The notes under the pieces are model-generated. The model saw only the letters and a list, made by a program, of their open reading frames with translations. It searched no databases and was not told the origin of the DNA. A stretch of DNA of 64,000 bases from an uncultured Acetatifactor sp. (lineage in GTDB: Bacteria; Bacillota; Clostridia; Lachnospirales; Lachnospiraceae), in assembly GCA_910584235.1 (NCBI GenBank), contig CAJTZD010000002.1, positions 68,708-132,707 on the forward strand, given 5' to 3'. This document shows, one piece after another, positions 25,714 to 34,415 of the stretch; position 1 is the first letter of the stretch; every line of letters starts with the position of its first letter. The translations under genes and the position numbers were made by a program.

Positions 25714-28275
25714 ATGAAAAGGAAAAGATTTAATATTACGATAGGCTGGCAGCAGACGGCGCTGGTGTTGTCCCTGCTGCTGCCGGGTTTGATCATGCTG
25801 GCATTATTTGTGGGAAACGGGATATATCCCTTTGGGGACAGGAGCTTTCTGTCCGGGGACCTGTACCATCAATACATGCCTTTTTTCAGTGAACTGCTGC
25901 ACAAGGTCAGGGGCGGAGAGAATCTGAGCTTTTCGTTCCATGTGGGAATAGGCTCTAATTTCCTGGCTTTATTTGTGTATTATCTGGCCAGTCCTTTCCA
26001 TATTTTTTCCCTGTTGGTGCCGGAAGAATATCTGATAGAATTCATGAGCTATCTGATCGTATTCAAGACAGGGCTGGCGGGACTGACTTCCTATCTCTAT
26101 CTGCGGAAACGTTCCTGCACAAGGGATGGGGGGGCCCGGAGAGAGACAGGGGCGCTGTTCCTGTCCTGCTTTTACGCTCTTTCGGGCTTTATGGCTGCCT
26201 ACAATTACAATATCATGTGGGTGGACTGTGTGGTACTGCTGCCCCTGATTGTCCTGGGGCTGGAGCGGCTGGTGAGAGAGGGACGCTGCGGGCTGTATTG
26301 CATCACACTGGCTTTGTCTATCTTTACGAATTACTATATCTCGATTATGATCTGCATCTTTCTGGTGCTGTATTTCCTGATGCTTTTGGTGACGGAAAGG
26401 AGAAGTCCGGGCAATATATTTAAGAGAGATGTGCCGCGCTTTGCCCTGTACTCTGTTCTGGCGGGAGGGATGGCCGCGGTGCTGCTGATTCCCGAGGTAT
26501 GCGCTATCCTGCGGACGGATTTCGGGGACATGGATTTTCCCGAGAAGATAGAGTCCTACTTCTCGGTATTGGACATGCTGGCAAGGCACTGTGTGTGCGT
26601 CAGTACGGAGCGGGGCCTGGCTCACTGGCCCAATATCTACTGCGGAAGCGCGGTGCTGCTGTTGATTCCAATGTATGTGACGAACCGGCGCATTCCCATT
26701 CGGGAGAGATTCTGCCGTATGGCCTTTGCTGGTTTTATGCTGCTGAGCTTTGGTACGAATATCCTGGACTTTCTCTGGCATGGGCTGAATTATCCGGATT
26801 CTCTGCCGGGCAGACAGTCTTTTATCTATATTTTCCTGGTGCTGACCATGTGCTTTGATGCCTGGTGTCAGGTAAAGAATACGGATGAACGGCAGATTCT
26901 TCACGGATTTCTGTTCGCGGTTGGGTTTGTCCTGTTCTGTGAGAAATTCATTGATCATGAGGACTTTAAACTGGGGGTAAAGCTGCTGACCCTTGTCTTT
27001 GCCGGCTTGTATGCGGTGTTTCTGTATCTGTACCGCACAAGGGACGACAGGGCGCTGCACAGGGGACTGGCGGTGATGGCGCTGACAGTGGTAGTGGCGG
27101 AATGTGCCATCAATACCGGGGCAACCAGTATCGGGACAGTGAGCCGCAGCGCGTACCTGGGGCAGCAGGAGGACTATAAGGCTCTTTATGAGGAAAGCAG
27201 GCAGAGGCAGGAGGGCTTTTTCCGGGTAGAAAAGTTTACCAGAAAGACGAAAAATGACGGGACCCTCACAGGCTATCCCACAGCCAGTGTGTTTTCCTCC
27301 ACGCTGAATTCCTATGTGATGGATATGTACAAGAGGCTGGGGATGCGCCACAGCAAGGTATACTATGGTTTTGACGGCGCTACGGCCCTTACTTCCGCCA
27401 TGCTGAATGTGCGGTACATGTTCGGGGAGTCGCCGGATTACGAGAACGGTCTTTACACCATGGTTGCCCAAAGCGGAGATATCTGCCTCTATGAATGCAA
27501 CGCGGCGCTGCCCTTTGGCTATGTGGCGCCTACGGGCTTTGACCTGCCGGAGGGATTTGAGAATCACGGACTGAAGCTGCAAAACCGGATGGTGAAAGAT
27601 CTGGGGATAGACGGGACATTGTTTTGGGAAGCCGCTGCCGGGACCAAAGGAGACGATGTGGTATTTACGGCCCGGGAGGGCGGGTATTATTATGCCATCC
27701 TTACTGCCTCCGGAACGGCAAAGGTGGACTGCATCGGCGGCAGTACCGGGGAGGAGAAATATAATGACCTGAAAAAGGGCTCTGTGCTGTACCTGGGATA
27801 TCTGGAAAAGGATCAGACCGTCACTTTGACCAATGGGAACGAGGATGACGAAACTCCGAAGATTCAGGCAGATGTGTTCGGGATGGATGAGGCGGTATTG
27901 AGAGAGGCGCTGGAGGTGCTGGCGGCACGGCACATGGAGCAGGTGAACTGGGAGAACGATTCCCTGACGGGCAGTATTGTGATGGAGGAGGCGGGACGGC
28001 TGATTCTATCGGTGCCATATGAGGCGGGCTGGAGAGTGCGGGTGAACGGGGAGGAGATGGAAGGAGAGCTGTTCGGCGGCTGTCTGATGGCTTTTGACCT
28101 GGAACCGGGAGCATATAAATTTGAGATGAAGTATGTGCCGGAGGGGGCCGGAGCCGGGATTGCGGTAAGCTGCGTGAGCATTGCGGGATTTGCCGCGGTC
28201 ACGGCGATGGGGAGACGACGAAAATGTCTTCTGACGGCAGACGGGGAAGAAAAGGGCCAGATGGCTCAAGGATAA
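25714..28275 (+). CDS. YfhO family membrane protein
   Basis: An 853-residue integral membrane protein. After a basic start, about a dozen hydrophobic segments cover residues 15-470. The family pattern SFLSGDLYHQYMPFFSELLHKVRGGENLSF-like follows the first helix, with an Asp-Leu-x-x-Gln near residue 50, and YALSGFMAAYNYNIMWVDCVVLLPL near 150. The last 330 residues are extracytoplasmic and beta-rich, ending in a membrane helix and a basic tail. YfhO proteins resemble GT-C-fold glycosyltransferases; Bacillus and Listeria members add sugars to lipid carriers or teichoic acid. That role here is inferred from family. The start site has only a weak GGAGAC upstream. Confidence 0.88.
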   Translation: MKRKRFNITIGWQQTALVLSLLLPGLIMLALFVGNGIYPFGDRSFLSGDLYHQYMPFFSELLHKVRGGENLSFSFHVGIGSNFLALFVYYLASPFHIFSLLVPEEYLIEFMSYLIVFKTGLAGLTSYLYLRKRSCTRDGGARRETGALFLSCFYALSGFMAAYNYNIMWVDCVVLLPLIVLGLERLVREGRCGLYCITLALSIFTNYYISIMICIFLVLYFLMLLVTERRSPGNIFKRDVPRFALYSVLAGGMAAVLLIPEVCAILRTDFGDMDFPEKIESYFSVLDMLARHCVCVSTERGLAHWPNIYCGSAVLLLIPMYVTNRRIPIRERFCRMAFAGFMLLSFGTNILDFLWHGLNYPDSLPGRQSFIYIFLVLTMCFDAWCQVKNTDERQILHGFLFAVGFVLFCEKFIDHEDFKLGVKLLTLVFAGLYAVFLYLYRTRDDRALHRGLAVMALTVVVAECAINTGATSIGTVSRSAYLGQQEDYKALYEESRQRQEGFFRVEKFTRKTKNDGTLTGYPTASVFSSTLNSYVMDMYKRLGMRHSKVYYGFDGATALTSAMLNVRYMFGESPDYENGLYTMVAQSGDICLYECNAALPFGYVAPTGFDLPEGFENHGLKLQNRMVKDLGIDGTLFWEAAAGTKGDDVVFTAREGGYYYAILTASGTAKVDCIGGSTGEEKYNDLKKGSVLYLGYLEKDQTVTLTNGNEDDETPKIQADVFGMDEAVLREALEVLAARHMEQVNWENDSLTGSIVMEEAGRLILSVPYEAGWRVRVNGEEMEGELFGGCLMAFDLEPGAYKFEMKYVPEGAGAGIAVSCVSIAGFAAVTAMGRRRKCLLTADGEEKGQMAQG

Positions 28276-28279
28276 ACAA

Positions 28280-28365
28280 GGCAGTGAAAAGTAAGCCAAG
28301 AAAAGCCTTAACGAGGCAGTGAAAAATCCCAAGAGAAGCCCTGAACGCAGCAATAAAAGTAAGTC
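28280..28365. repeat. Degenerate 35-nt direct repeats
   Basis: GGCAGTGAAAA occurs at 28280-28290 and again at 28315-28325, each followed by a related CCAAGARAAGCCYT-type stretch and an AACG; a third, weaker copy starts near 28348. The three fill most of the gap between YfhO and YitT genes. No coding or terminator signal is evident. Confidence 0.5.
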
Positions 28366-28448
28366 GCTATAGAAAAGAGCGGAAGAACAGGAAATTAGCC
28401 CTGGATGAGATGGATCAGGAATGAAACAGGAGGAGAAAGACAAGAGAA

Positions 28449-29321
28449 ATGAAGACAAAAGTGGAAAATGCGATGATGGATACCGCAAAACGTACGATAA
28501 TGATTTTGCTGGCAGCGGTGCTCATGGCCGTGAACCTGAAGACATTCGTGCGCACGGGGGGCCTGATCCCCGGCGGATTTACCGGTCTTACCAGGCTCAT
28601 ACAGGAGATCAGTGATCTGGTATGGGGGATTGAGCCGCCCTTTACCCTGATCAATCTGACGCTGAATGCCATCCCCATTGTGGTAAGCTTTAAGTTCATC
28701 GGCAAGAAATTTACGCTGTATTCCTGTCTGATGATTGTGGTGTCAGGACTGATCACGGATATCATTCCCAGTTACGCGGTGACTACGGATATGCTGTTAG
28801 TGTCCGTGTTCGGCGGACTGTTCAACGCCCTTGCCATGATCATCTGCCTGATGGCCGGAGCCACGGCGGGAGGAACGGATTTTATCGCCATTTTCCTGTC
28901 GGAGAAAATGGATATCGATTCCTGGAACTACATCTTTGCGGGAAATGTAGTGATCCTGGGAATTGCCGGCGCATTGTTCGGATGGGACAAGGCGCTGTAT
29001 TCCATCATCTTCCAGTTTACCTCCACCCAGGTGCTGCATGCCCTGCACAGGCGCTACCAGAAGCAGACCCTGCTGATCGTGACCAAGAAGCCCGACGAGG
29101 TCTATGAAGTCATCAAGCAGATGACCAATCACGACGCCACATTGATCAAGGGCGAGGGCTGCTATATGAAGCAGGAGTGCGATATCCTCTATTCCGTGGT
29201 GGGACGGGACGAGGTGCGCAAGGTCCTGAACCGGGTCCGGGAGACAGATCCGGCGGCTTTCGTGAACATGATTCGCACGGAAAGCCTGTCCGGGCGCTTC
29301 TACCAGAGGCCGAATGACTGA
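28449..29321 (+). CDS. YitT family membrane protein (DUF161/DUF2179)
   Basis: A 290-residue protein with five or six membrane helices followed by a cytoplasmic domain. LKTFVRTGGLIPGGFTGLTRLI near residue 33 and MAGATAGGTDFIAIFLSEK near 135 are the two glycine-rich inverted-repeat motifs of the YitT family. The C-terminal part from about 215, with VTKKPDEVYEVIKQMTNHDATLIKGEG, is the DUF2179 ligand-binding-like domain. The transport substrate is not established for the family. AGGAGGAG lies 12 bases before the ATG. A strong terminator follows the gene. Confidence 0.92.
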   Translation: MKTKVENAMMDTAKRTIMILLAAVLMAVNLKTFVRTGGLIPGGFTGLTRLIQEISDLVWGIEPPFTLINLTLNAIPIVVSFKFIGKKFTLYSCLMIVVSGLITDIIPSYAVTTDMLLVSVFGGLFNALAMIICLMAGATAGGTDFIAIFLSEKMDIDSWNYIFAGNVVILGIAGALFGWDKALYSIIFQFTSTQVLHALHRRYQKQTLLIVTKKPDEVYEVIKQMTNHDATLIKGEGCYMKQECDILYSVVGRDEVRKVLNRVRETDPAAFVNMIRTESLSGRFYQRPND

Positions 29322-29383
29322 CAGGACAAGGCGGCAGGCGGATATTGTTTTGGGCAGGGCTGCCGCAGAACATGGGAAACAGA

Positions 29384-29439
29384 AAAAAGCCGTTGCCCCA
29401 GGGAATCTGAAGATAAGTTCCCCGGGGCAGCGGCTTTTT
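29384..29439 (+). terminator. Intrinsic terminator after YitT gene
   Basis: A near-perfect stem of about 18 pairs (AGCCGTTGCCCC with a matching GGGGCAGCGGCT) with a 16-base loop, flanked by A-run on the left and TTTTT on the right, so it may work in both directions. It also isolates the BlaI operon promoter downstream. Confidence 0.88.
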
Positions 29440-29452
29440 GGCTGAGAATTCT

Positions 29453-29499
29453 GTTGACATTGTAGACAGGCTGTGATAGTATATGTTTACAATGTAGAC
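29453..29499 (+). promoter_or_regulatory. Promoter with two BlaI/MecI-type operators
   Basis: A perfect -35 TTGACA (29454-29459), 17-base spacer and extended -10 TGATAGTAT (ending 29482) form the promoter. Two inverted-repeat boxes of the TACA-N-TGTA type used by BlaI/MecI repressors overlap it: GTTGACA-T-TGTAGAC at 29453-29467 covers the -35, and GTTTACA-A-TGTAGAC at 29485-29499 lies around the start point. Their centres are 32 bases apart, about three helical turns. The downstream BlaI-like gene therefore probably represses its own operon. Confidence 0.82.
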
Positions 29500-29570
29500 A
29501 GAAAGCATGGGACAGTGTCGGCACAAGCTGCGGAGAGATGTGCCGCCGTGAAAGCGGCAGGGAGGTTGCT

Positions 29571-29948
29571 ATGAAAGCGTTGAGTGAAGCGGAATGGAAT
29601 ATTATGGAGAGTCTGTGGGAAGAGTCCCCGAAAGTAGGCAGCAGAATTGTGGCGGATATGGCAGGCCGGGTAGGATGGAGCCGAAGCACTACACTGACCA
29701 TGCTGAAGCGGATGACGGAAAAGGGGCTGATCGCCTGTGAGGACAATGGGCGGATGCGGGTCTATGTGCCCCTGATTGAGAGGGAGACAGCCGTGAAGAA
29801 AGAGACGGACAACTTCCTCAAAAGAGTCTACCACGGCAGCGCCAGTATGCTGGTGAGCAGTTTTATCAAGAAGCAGCGGCTGACCACAGAGGAACTTTCA
29901 GAGTTGCGGCAGATTTTGGACAGAGCAGAGGAAGATCAGAATGGCTGA
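29571..29948 (+). CDS. BlaI/MecI/CopY family transcriptional repressor
   Basis: A 125-residue winged-helix repressor. LSEAEWNIMESLWEESP at the start, then GWSRSTTLTMLKRMTEKGLIACEDNGRMRVYVPLI (residues 45-80) is the recognition helix and wing, and the C-terminal helices (LVSSFIKKQRLTTEELSELRQIL) should dimerise. In BlaI the repressor is inactivated when its M56 partner is triggered; the partner gene overlaps this one by 8 bases. The ATG at 29571 has GCAGGGAGG at 6 bases, so longer readings are rejected. Two matching operators lie upstream. Confidence 0.93.
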   Translation: MKALSEAEWNIMESLWEESPKVGSRIVADMAGRVGWSRSTTLTMLKRMTEKGLIACEDNGRMRVYVPLIERETAVKKETDNFLKRVYHGSASMLVSSFIKKQRLTTEELSELRQILDRAEEDQNG

Positions 29949-32436
29949 GTGGATCATTACTTCAAGTGTATTAATTTTGCTTGTCATTGCCATGCGGCAT
30001 TTTTTCCGAAAAAAGCTGGCAATGCGGGTTTGGTATGCCCTGTGGCTGCTGGTGGCGGTGCGGCTGCTGGTGCCGGTTTCCTTTGCGGAGAGCAGTCTGA
30101 GTATCCTGAACCTTTTCCGGTTTGCGGAAGATACCGGAGGGCAGGAGACAGAGGCAGACCAGAGGGACGCGCAGCTCGGAGCGGATATGGCAGGGCTGCG
30201 GCAGGGGCTGGTTGAAGCCGCAGCAGGAGTGCTGCCAAAAGCTGTGAAAGGAAGTATCGCGAAAACTGAGACGTGGATTTTGAATTCCGGGCCGGGGAAG
30301 TCAGAGGCCCCGGGAAGCGTCGGCGGGACAGGCGGGCAGCAGATTTCCGCCGGGGTATTGGATGCGAAAGATCCTGCGGCAGAGGAAAGCTACGGAACAT
30401 TTGGCGCAAAGGAGCTTGCGACAGAGAATGAAAGTATTGCGCCGGTATGGCAGACAGTTCTCAAAGGGCATTCCGTGTTCTGGTATCTCTGGCTCCTGGG
30501 TACGGTTCTGTCCGCAGGAAGCGTCCTTATGCTGAACAGAAGATACCGGAAGCGGGTGTACAGATCCAGAAAGCGTTTCAATGCAGGAGACAAAAGCCGG
30601 ATTCAGGTGTATGTGTCCGCGGTAGTGGACAGCCCCTGCATGTTCGGACTGGTGCATCCCGCGGTGTATTTAAGCACAGAGGCAGCAGCCCGGCCCAAAG
30701 CCCTGGGGTATGTGCTCTGTCATGAGAATGTACATTACCGCCATCATGACAATCTGTGGGTGGCAGTGCGGGCGGCATGTCTTTGTCTTCACTGGTACAA
30801 CCCGCTTGTGTGGATCGCAGCAGCTATGTCGGAACAGGACGGAGAGCTGGCCTGCGATGAGAGGACTTTGGAGATTCTGGGACAGGATGAGCGGATCCGG
30901 TACGGCAGAGCGCTTCTGGATTTCAGCGCAGGAGGCAGCGTGTGGCAAAGAGGCTGGAAGCTTTCCACTGCCATGTCCAGCGGGAAGAAGCTGTTAAAAG
31001 AAAGACTGATGGTCATTGTGAGAGAACCCGGGAAGCATGCCGGCGCAAGGGCTGCGGTACTGTTGTTGACAGCCCTTTTTGGCACGGCAACCTTTACCGG
31101 AAGAGTAAGCGGAAAGGAGCTGGATGAGGGGGCGCCTGCATTAGGCTGCAGTCAGGGATCCGTTATAGAGCCTGGCGGAGATGCCGGTGACGGCGGACTC
31201 CGGGAGCCTGGCGCGGAAAGCAATGCCATTGTGTCCATCGATTTAAACGATGGGGAGAAATACACGCTGAAGATCGGCGGGGAAGCTATTCTGGAAAGCG
31301 GAGAGTACAGGATCCGTCAGATACAGCTGAACCGGCTGCGAGGCAGGGATGAGGAAGTCCTGCAGATCATCCGTCCTGAGGACGTGCGGACCCTGTATAC
31401 AAGAACTCTGGAGGATATAAAGAACGACGACGGACAGATGTATTCCTACGCCCTGAAAGGAGAGCCCCTGTATGCGAAAGTGCTTTGCACGGCAGAAGAT
31501 ATCCCTGTCCGGGAGGTGGAGAAATTTTTGGCGGATGAGAATGGAGAACTATTCTCCCAGGCGCCGGACGGCAAAGTAGTTGTGGCGGATCTGAACTTTG
31601 ACGGCTATCAGGATTTCTGCATACAGGCAGGTACGAAGACAGTAAATATTCCGTATTATTGTTATCTGTGGAATCCCGGGGAGGGATGCTTTGAGCCTGG
31701 TTATATGATTCCCAATGTGGAGGTGGACAGGGAGGCGCAGCTGATAAGGAGCGCCACAGATGACGGACAGGGACAGCGCAGCGTGAAATATTACCGCTTT
31801 GACGAAGCAAACCTGCTGCATATGGTGCGGTATGTGGAGGAAAACCAGTCCCCGGAGGCTCTTTTCCCTACGTTTGACCTGACCTACTGCGAGATGTCCT
31901 ACAGTCTGCCTGCGGTGGATGAATGGGACTACGGCACCCGCTACGGCGGCGCTTTGCCGGAACGGTTCGTCTACTGGGCAAAAGAGGCGCTGAGAGAGCT
32001 GTATGAATGGAGCGGCACGAAGATCGCCACGGCCTGCTTTACCATGAATTCTTTTGGGGAGGTTTTCTTTGGAAACACGCCAGAGCAATTGAAAGCGTCT
32101 TTGACTTATTATGACAGAGGGTATGGGGCAAAAGCCGGGTTCGATGGTCTGATTGAGCAGATGGGGATTGCCTCGGAGCGTACGGTTTGGTTTTCGCCCG
32201 TGGTGCAGTGGAACAAGCCGGACAACTTGTATGAGATGCTGGACATAGAACTGGCGGAATGGTATTTTGAGCGGTCGCCGCTGTCTAAGGGCGAGAAGCT
32301 GGAGAGCGTGGAACGGAGAGACACCGCTATCTATACGATAAAAGCGGAATCAGGAAAATACTATCAGATTTTTCTCACAGAGTCCACAAGGGAGATGAGC
32401 GCCATGTACGGCCCTTATGACCACTATCCGGACTGA
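29941..32436 (+). CDS. M56 (BlaR1-like) membrane metallopeptidase sensor
   Basis: An 831-residue protein with two N-terminal membrane helices, a middle helix near residue 180, and the zinc peptidase site HENVH at 261-265 with the downstream ELACDE near 302. A fourth helix near 370 leads into an exposed C-terminal domain of about 450 residues. Unlike BlaR1 I see no penicillin-binding SxxK/KTG pattern there; instead VVADLNFDGYQDFCIQAG resembles Asp-rich FG-GAP-like repeats. So the inducer is probably not a beta-lactam. A long Ala/Gly-rich spacer (about 65-160) separates the first and middle helices. It overlaps the repressor gene and is followed by a lipoprotein gene. Confidence 0.87.
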   Translation: MAEWIITSSVLILLVIAMRHFFRKKLAMRVWYALWLLVAVRLLVPVSFAESSLSILNLFRFAEDTGGQETEADQRDAQLGADMAGLRQGLVEAAAGVLPKAVKGSIAKTETWILNSGPGKSEAPGSVGGTGGQQISAGVLDAKDPAAEESYGTFGAKELATENESIAPVWQTVLKGHSVFWYLWLLGTVLSAGSVLMLNRRYRKRVYRSRKRFNAGDKSRIQVYVSAVVDSPCMFGLVHPAVYLSTEAAARPKALGYVLCHENVHYRHHDNLWVAVRAACLCLHWYNPLVWIAAAMSEQDGELACDERTLEILGQDERIRYGRALLDFSAGGSVWQRGWKLSTAMSSGKKLLKERLMVIVREPGKHAGARAAVLLLTALFGTATFTGRVSGKELDEGAPALGCSQGSVIEPGGDAGDGGLREPGAESNAIVSIDLNDGEKYTLKIGGEAILESGEYRIRQIQLNRLRGRDEEVLQIIRPEDVRTLYTRTLEDIKNDDGQMYSYALKGEPLYAKVLCTAEDIPVREVEKFLADENGELFSQAPDGKVVVADLNFDGYQDFCIQAGTKTVNIPYYCYLWNPGEGCFEPGYMIPNVEVDREAQLIRSATDDGQGQRSVKYYRFDEANLLHMVRYVEENQSPEALFPTFDLTYCEMSYSLPAVDEWDYGTRYGGALPERFVYWAKEALRELYEWSGTKIATACFTMNSFGEVFFGNTPEQLKASLTYYDRGYGAKAGFDGLIEQMGIASERTVWFSPVVQWNKPDNLYEMLDIELAEWYFERSPLSKGEKLESVERRDTAIYTIKAESGKYYQIFLTESTREMSAMYGPYDHYPD

Positions 32437-32531
32437 CGGTGGGATTACGGGGCATTGTGCAGGAATCTGATTGGAGAGAAGAGCGGAAAGCGGAACGTTT
32501 GGTTCGCCGGGGGCGGACAGGGAGGATGCGG

Positions 32532-34346
32532 ATGAAAAAGGGAATGCGGAAATGGATGGCTTTGTGGCTGATGGCTGCTTTGCTTGGAGGCTGCGGCAGC
32601 CAAGACAGCCAGGAGGGGATACTGGATGGGATTGGAGTCTCCCTGAATGACGGGCCAGGAGACAGCGTAGAAGGAGCAGTGGGAAAGCAGGAAGCCGGAG
32701 AGGGCAGCACCTGGACACCGGGGGAGAATGGCGAGGACATTCTTTCCCAAGCCCTGTCGCAGGAAGAGAAAGTTATGTACGAGGCGTACATCAAGGCGCT
32801 GGAGGATGTCTATTTTGACCAGAAGCTTCCGGGGGGAATAGAATGCGACCTCCAGCCGGCGGATGCGGATATGGGCGAAAATAAGTTTGCGCTCCTGGAT
32901 ATTGACGCCGATGGAAAGGAGGAATTGATCATCTCCTATACCACCACATATACGGCAGGCATGGTGGAGGCTGTTTATGCCTATGACAGCAGCACGAAAG
33001 AGGTGCGGGAGGAGCTTGTCGGATTCCCGCTTCTGACTTATTACGACAATGGCATAATAGAGGAACTATTTTCCCACAACCATGGTATGGCTGGCGACGG
33101 CGGGGCGGACGGAAATTTCTGGCCCTACAGTCTGCGCAAATATGATCCGGATACGGACACTTATGTGCCTGTGGGCAGTGTGGACGCCTGGAGCAAGCGG
33201 TTTAAAGAGATAGATCAGGATGGGAACCCTTTTCCGGAGGAAGCCGACAAGGATGGGGATGGTGTGGTGTATTATGTCATGGAGGGGGACTATTATCTGG
33301 CAAACCCTATGGACGGACAGGAGTACAGCCAGTGGAGAGATTCTTATCTGAAAGGGGCGAAGCAGGTGCAGGTGCCCTATGCAGACCTGACTACAGACAA
33401 TATTTATGCCATTTTGAAAGGCGCTGCCGTGAACGCCGACACTGGCGCCGGCAATGCTATGGCTGCCGGCAGTCTTGAGAGCGGCAGCGGCCCGGATAAC
33501 GGAAACACCGGTACGCTTGCGGGATTTGACGGCCAGCAGATTTTGGAACAGTCCTTTGCCGTGACCTTAGACGGCTGGGGAGAGGTGACATTCGCGCCTT
33601 TTGGGCCCGGGGCGTCCGGCACGGTGGACGACAGGGGAATGGTTTGCTTTGAGGATGTGCGTTTTGCCCTTATAAAAGAGGGGACGCCTGTCTTTGTCTT
33701 CCCCGGCGAGAACGAGGAGAATGTCTTCTATGGGCAGCAGTTCGGGCAGGTATTATCGGTGGCGTTTCGGGACTATAACGAGGACGGCAGGACGGATATC
33801 CTGGTGCTGCTGGAATACGCCGGTGTCCAGGGGCCTAATATAGACGTTCCCTTTCGGGTAGTGCGTGCCTTTGCCCAGGAGGAGGGAGAAAAGGAATTTT
33901 CGCTGGACGGTGCGTTGTCGGAATATCTTCTGCCCTATGGGGAGAGTATGGACAGGGTGTATGAGGGACTGGCGGATTATGCCGGAATCTATTCCGTAGC
34001 CACAAAGAAATCCGCCTGGGAGGTGGACCGTTTTGCCAAAAAGGTAAAACGCCTGATTCTGGCAGGGGATTTTCAGGGGCTGAGTGAGGAGATCGCTTTT
34101 CCGATTACCATAGACGGCACAACATATCGGGATAAAGAGGCCTTTTTAGCGGCGGATTTTATAGAGAATACCAATCCGGACTTCCTGGAGGCGCTCAGGG
34201 CGGACCCCTGCGGGAATCTGTTTGTGAATTATCAGGGCGTCATGCTGGGAGAGGGCAGTGTGTGGATCACGGAGGTGCTGGATGACAATCTTGCCTCCAA
34301 AGGACTTAAGGTGTACGGGATGAACGGGATTCGAATTTCTCCTTGA
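32532..34346 (+). CDS. Lipoprotein with Asp-rich repeat motifs, unknown function
   Basis: A 604-residue exported protein. Residues 1-20 are a basic, hydrophobic signal peptide ending in the lipobox LLGGC, so Cys21 should be lipidated. Two segments, FALLDIDADGKEELIISY near residue 118 and FRDYNEDGRTDILVLLEY near 415, are calcium-binding-like or FG-GAP-like. The latter echo a motif in the preceding M56 sensor, so the two proteins may share an extracellular fold. The ATG at 32532 lies 6 bases after GGGAGG. It probably belongs to the BlaI-regulated operon. I cannot assign a function. Confidence 0.75.
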   Translation: MKKGMRKWMALWLMAALLGGCGSQDSQEGILDGIGVSLNDGPGDSVEGAVGKQEAGEGSTWTPGENGEDILSQALSQEEKVMYEAYIKALEDVYFDQKLPGGIECDLQPADADMGENKFALLDIDADGKEELIISYTTTYTAGMVEAVYAYDSSTKEVREELVGFPLLTYYDNGIIEELFSHNHGMAGDGGADGNFWPYSLRKYDPDTDTYVPVGSVDAWSKRFKEIDQDGNPFPEEADKDGDGVVYYVMEGDYYLANPMDGQEYSQWRDSYLKGAKQVQVPYADLTTDNIYAILKGAAVNADTGAGNAMAAGSLESGSGPDNGNTGTLAGFDGQQILEQSFAVTLDGWGEVTFAPFGPGASGTVDDRGMVCFEDVRFALIKEGTPVFVFPGENEENVFYGQQFGQVLSVAFRDYNEDGRTDILVLLEYAGVQGPNIDVPFRVVRAFAQEEGEKEFSLDGALSEYLLPYGESMDRVYEGLADYAGIYSVATKKSAWEVDRFAKKVKRLILAGDFQGLSEEIAFPITIDGTTYRDKEAFLAADFIENTNPDFLEALRADPCGNLFVNYQGVMLGEGSVWITEVLDDNLASKGLKVYGMNGIRISP

Positions 34347-34415
34347 CGAAAGAGGAAACAATTGGTAGACTAAATATTGGTGATTAAGAGATAAAGCCTA
34401 CAAGGAGATAATAGA

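Noticed and set aside
25969..27933. A 654-codon minus-strand open frame
   Set aside because: It lies entirely antisense to the clear YfhO membrane protein, is rich in His, Gln and Arg typical of antisense to hydrophobic codons, and has no family motif.
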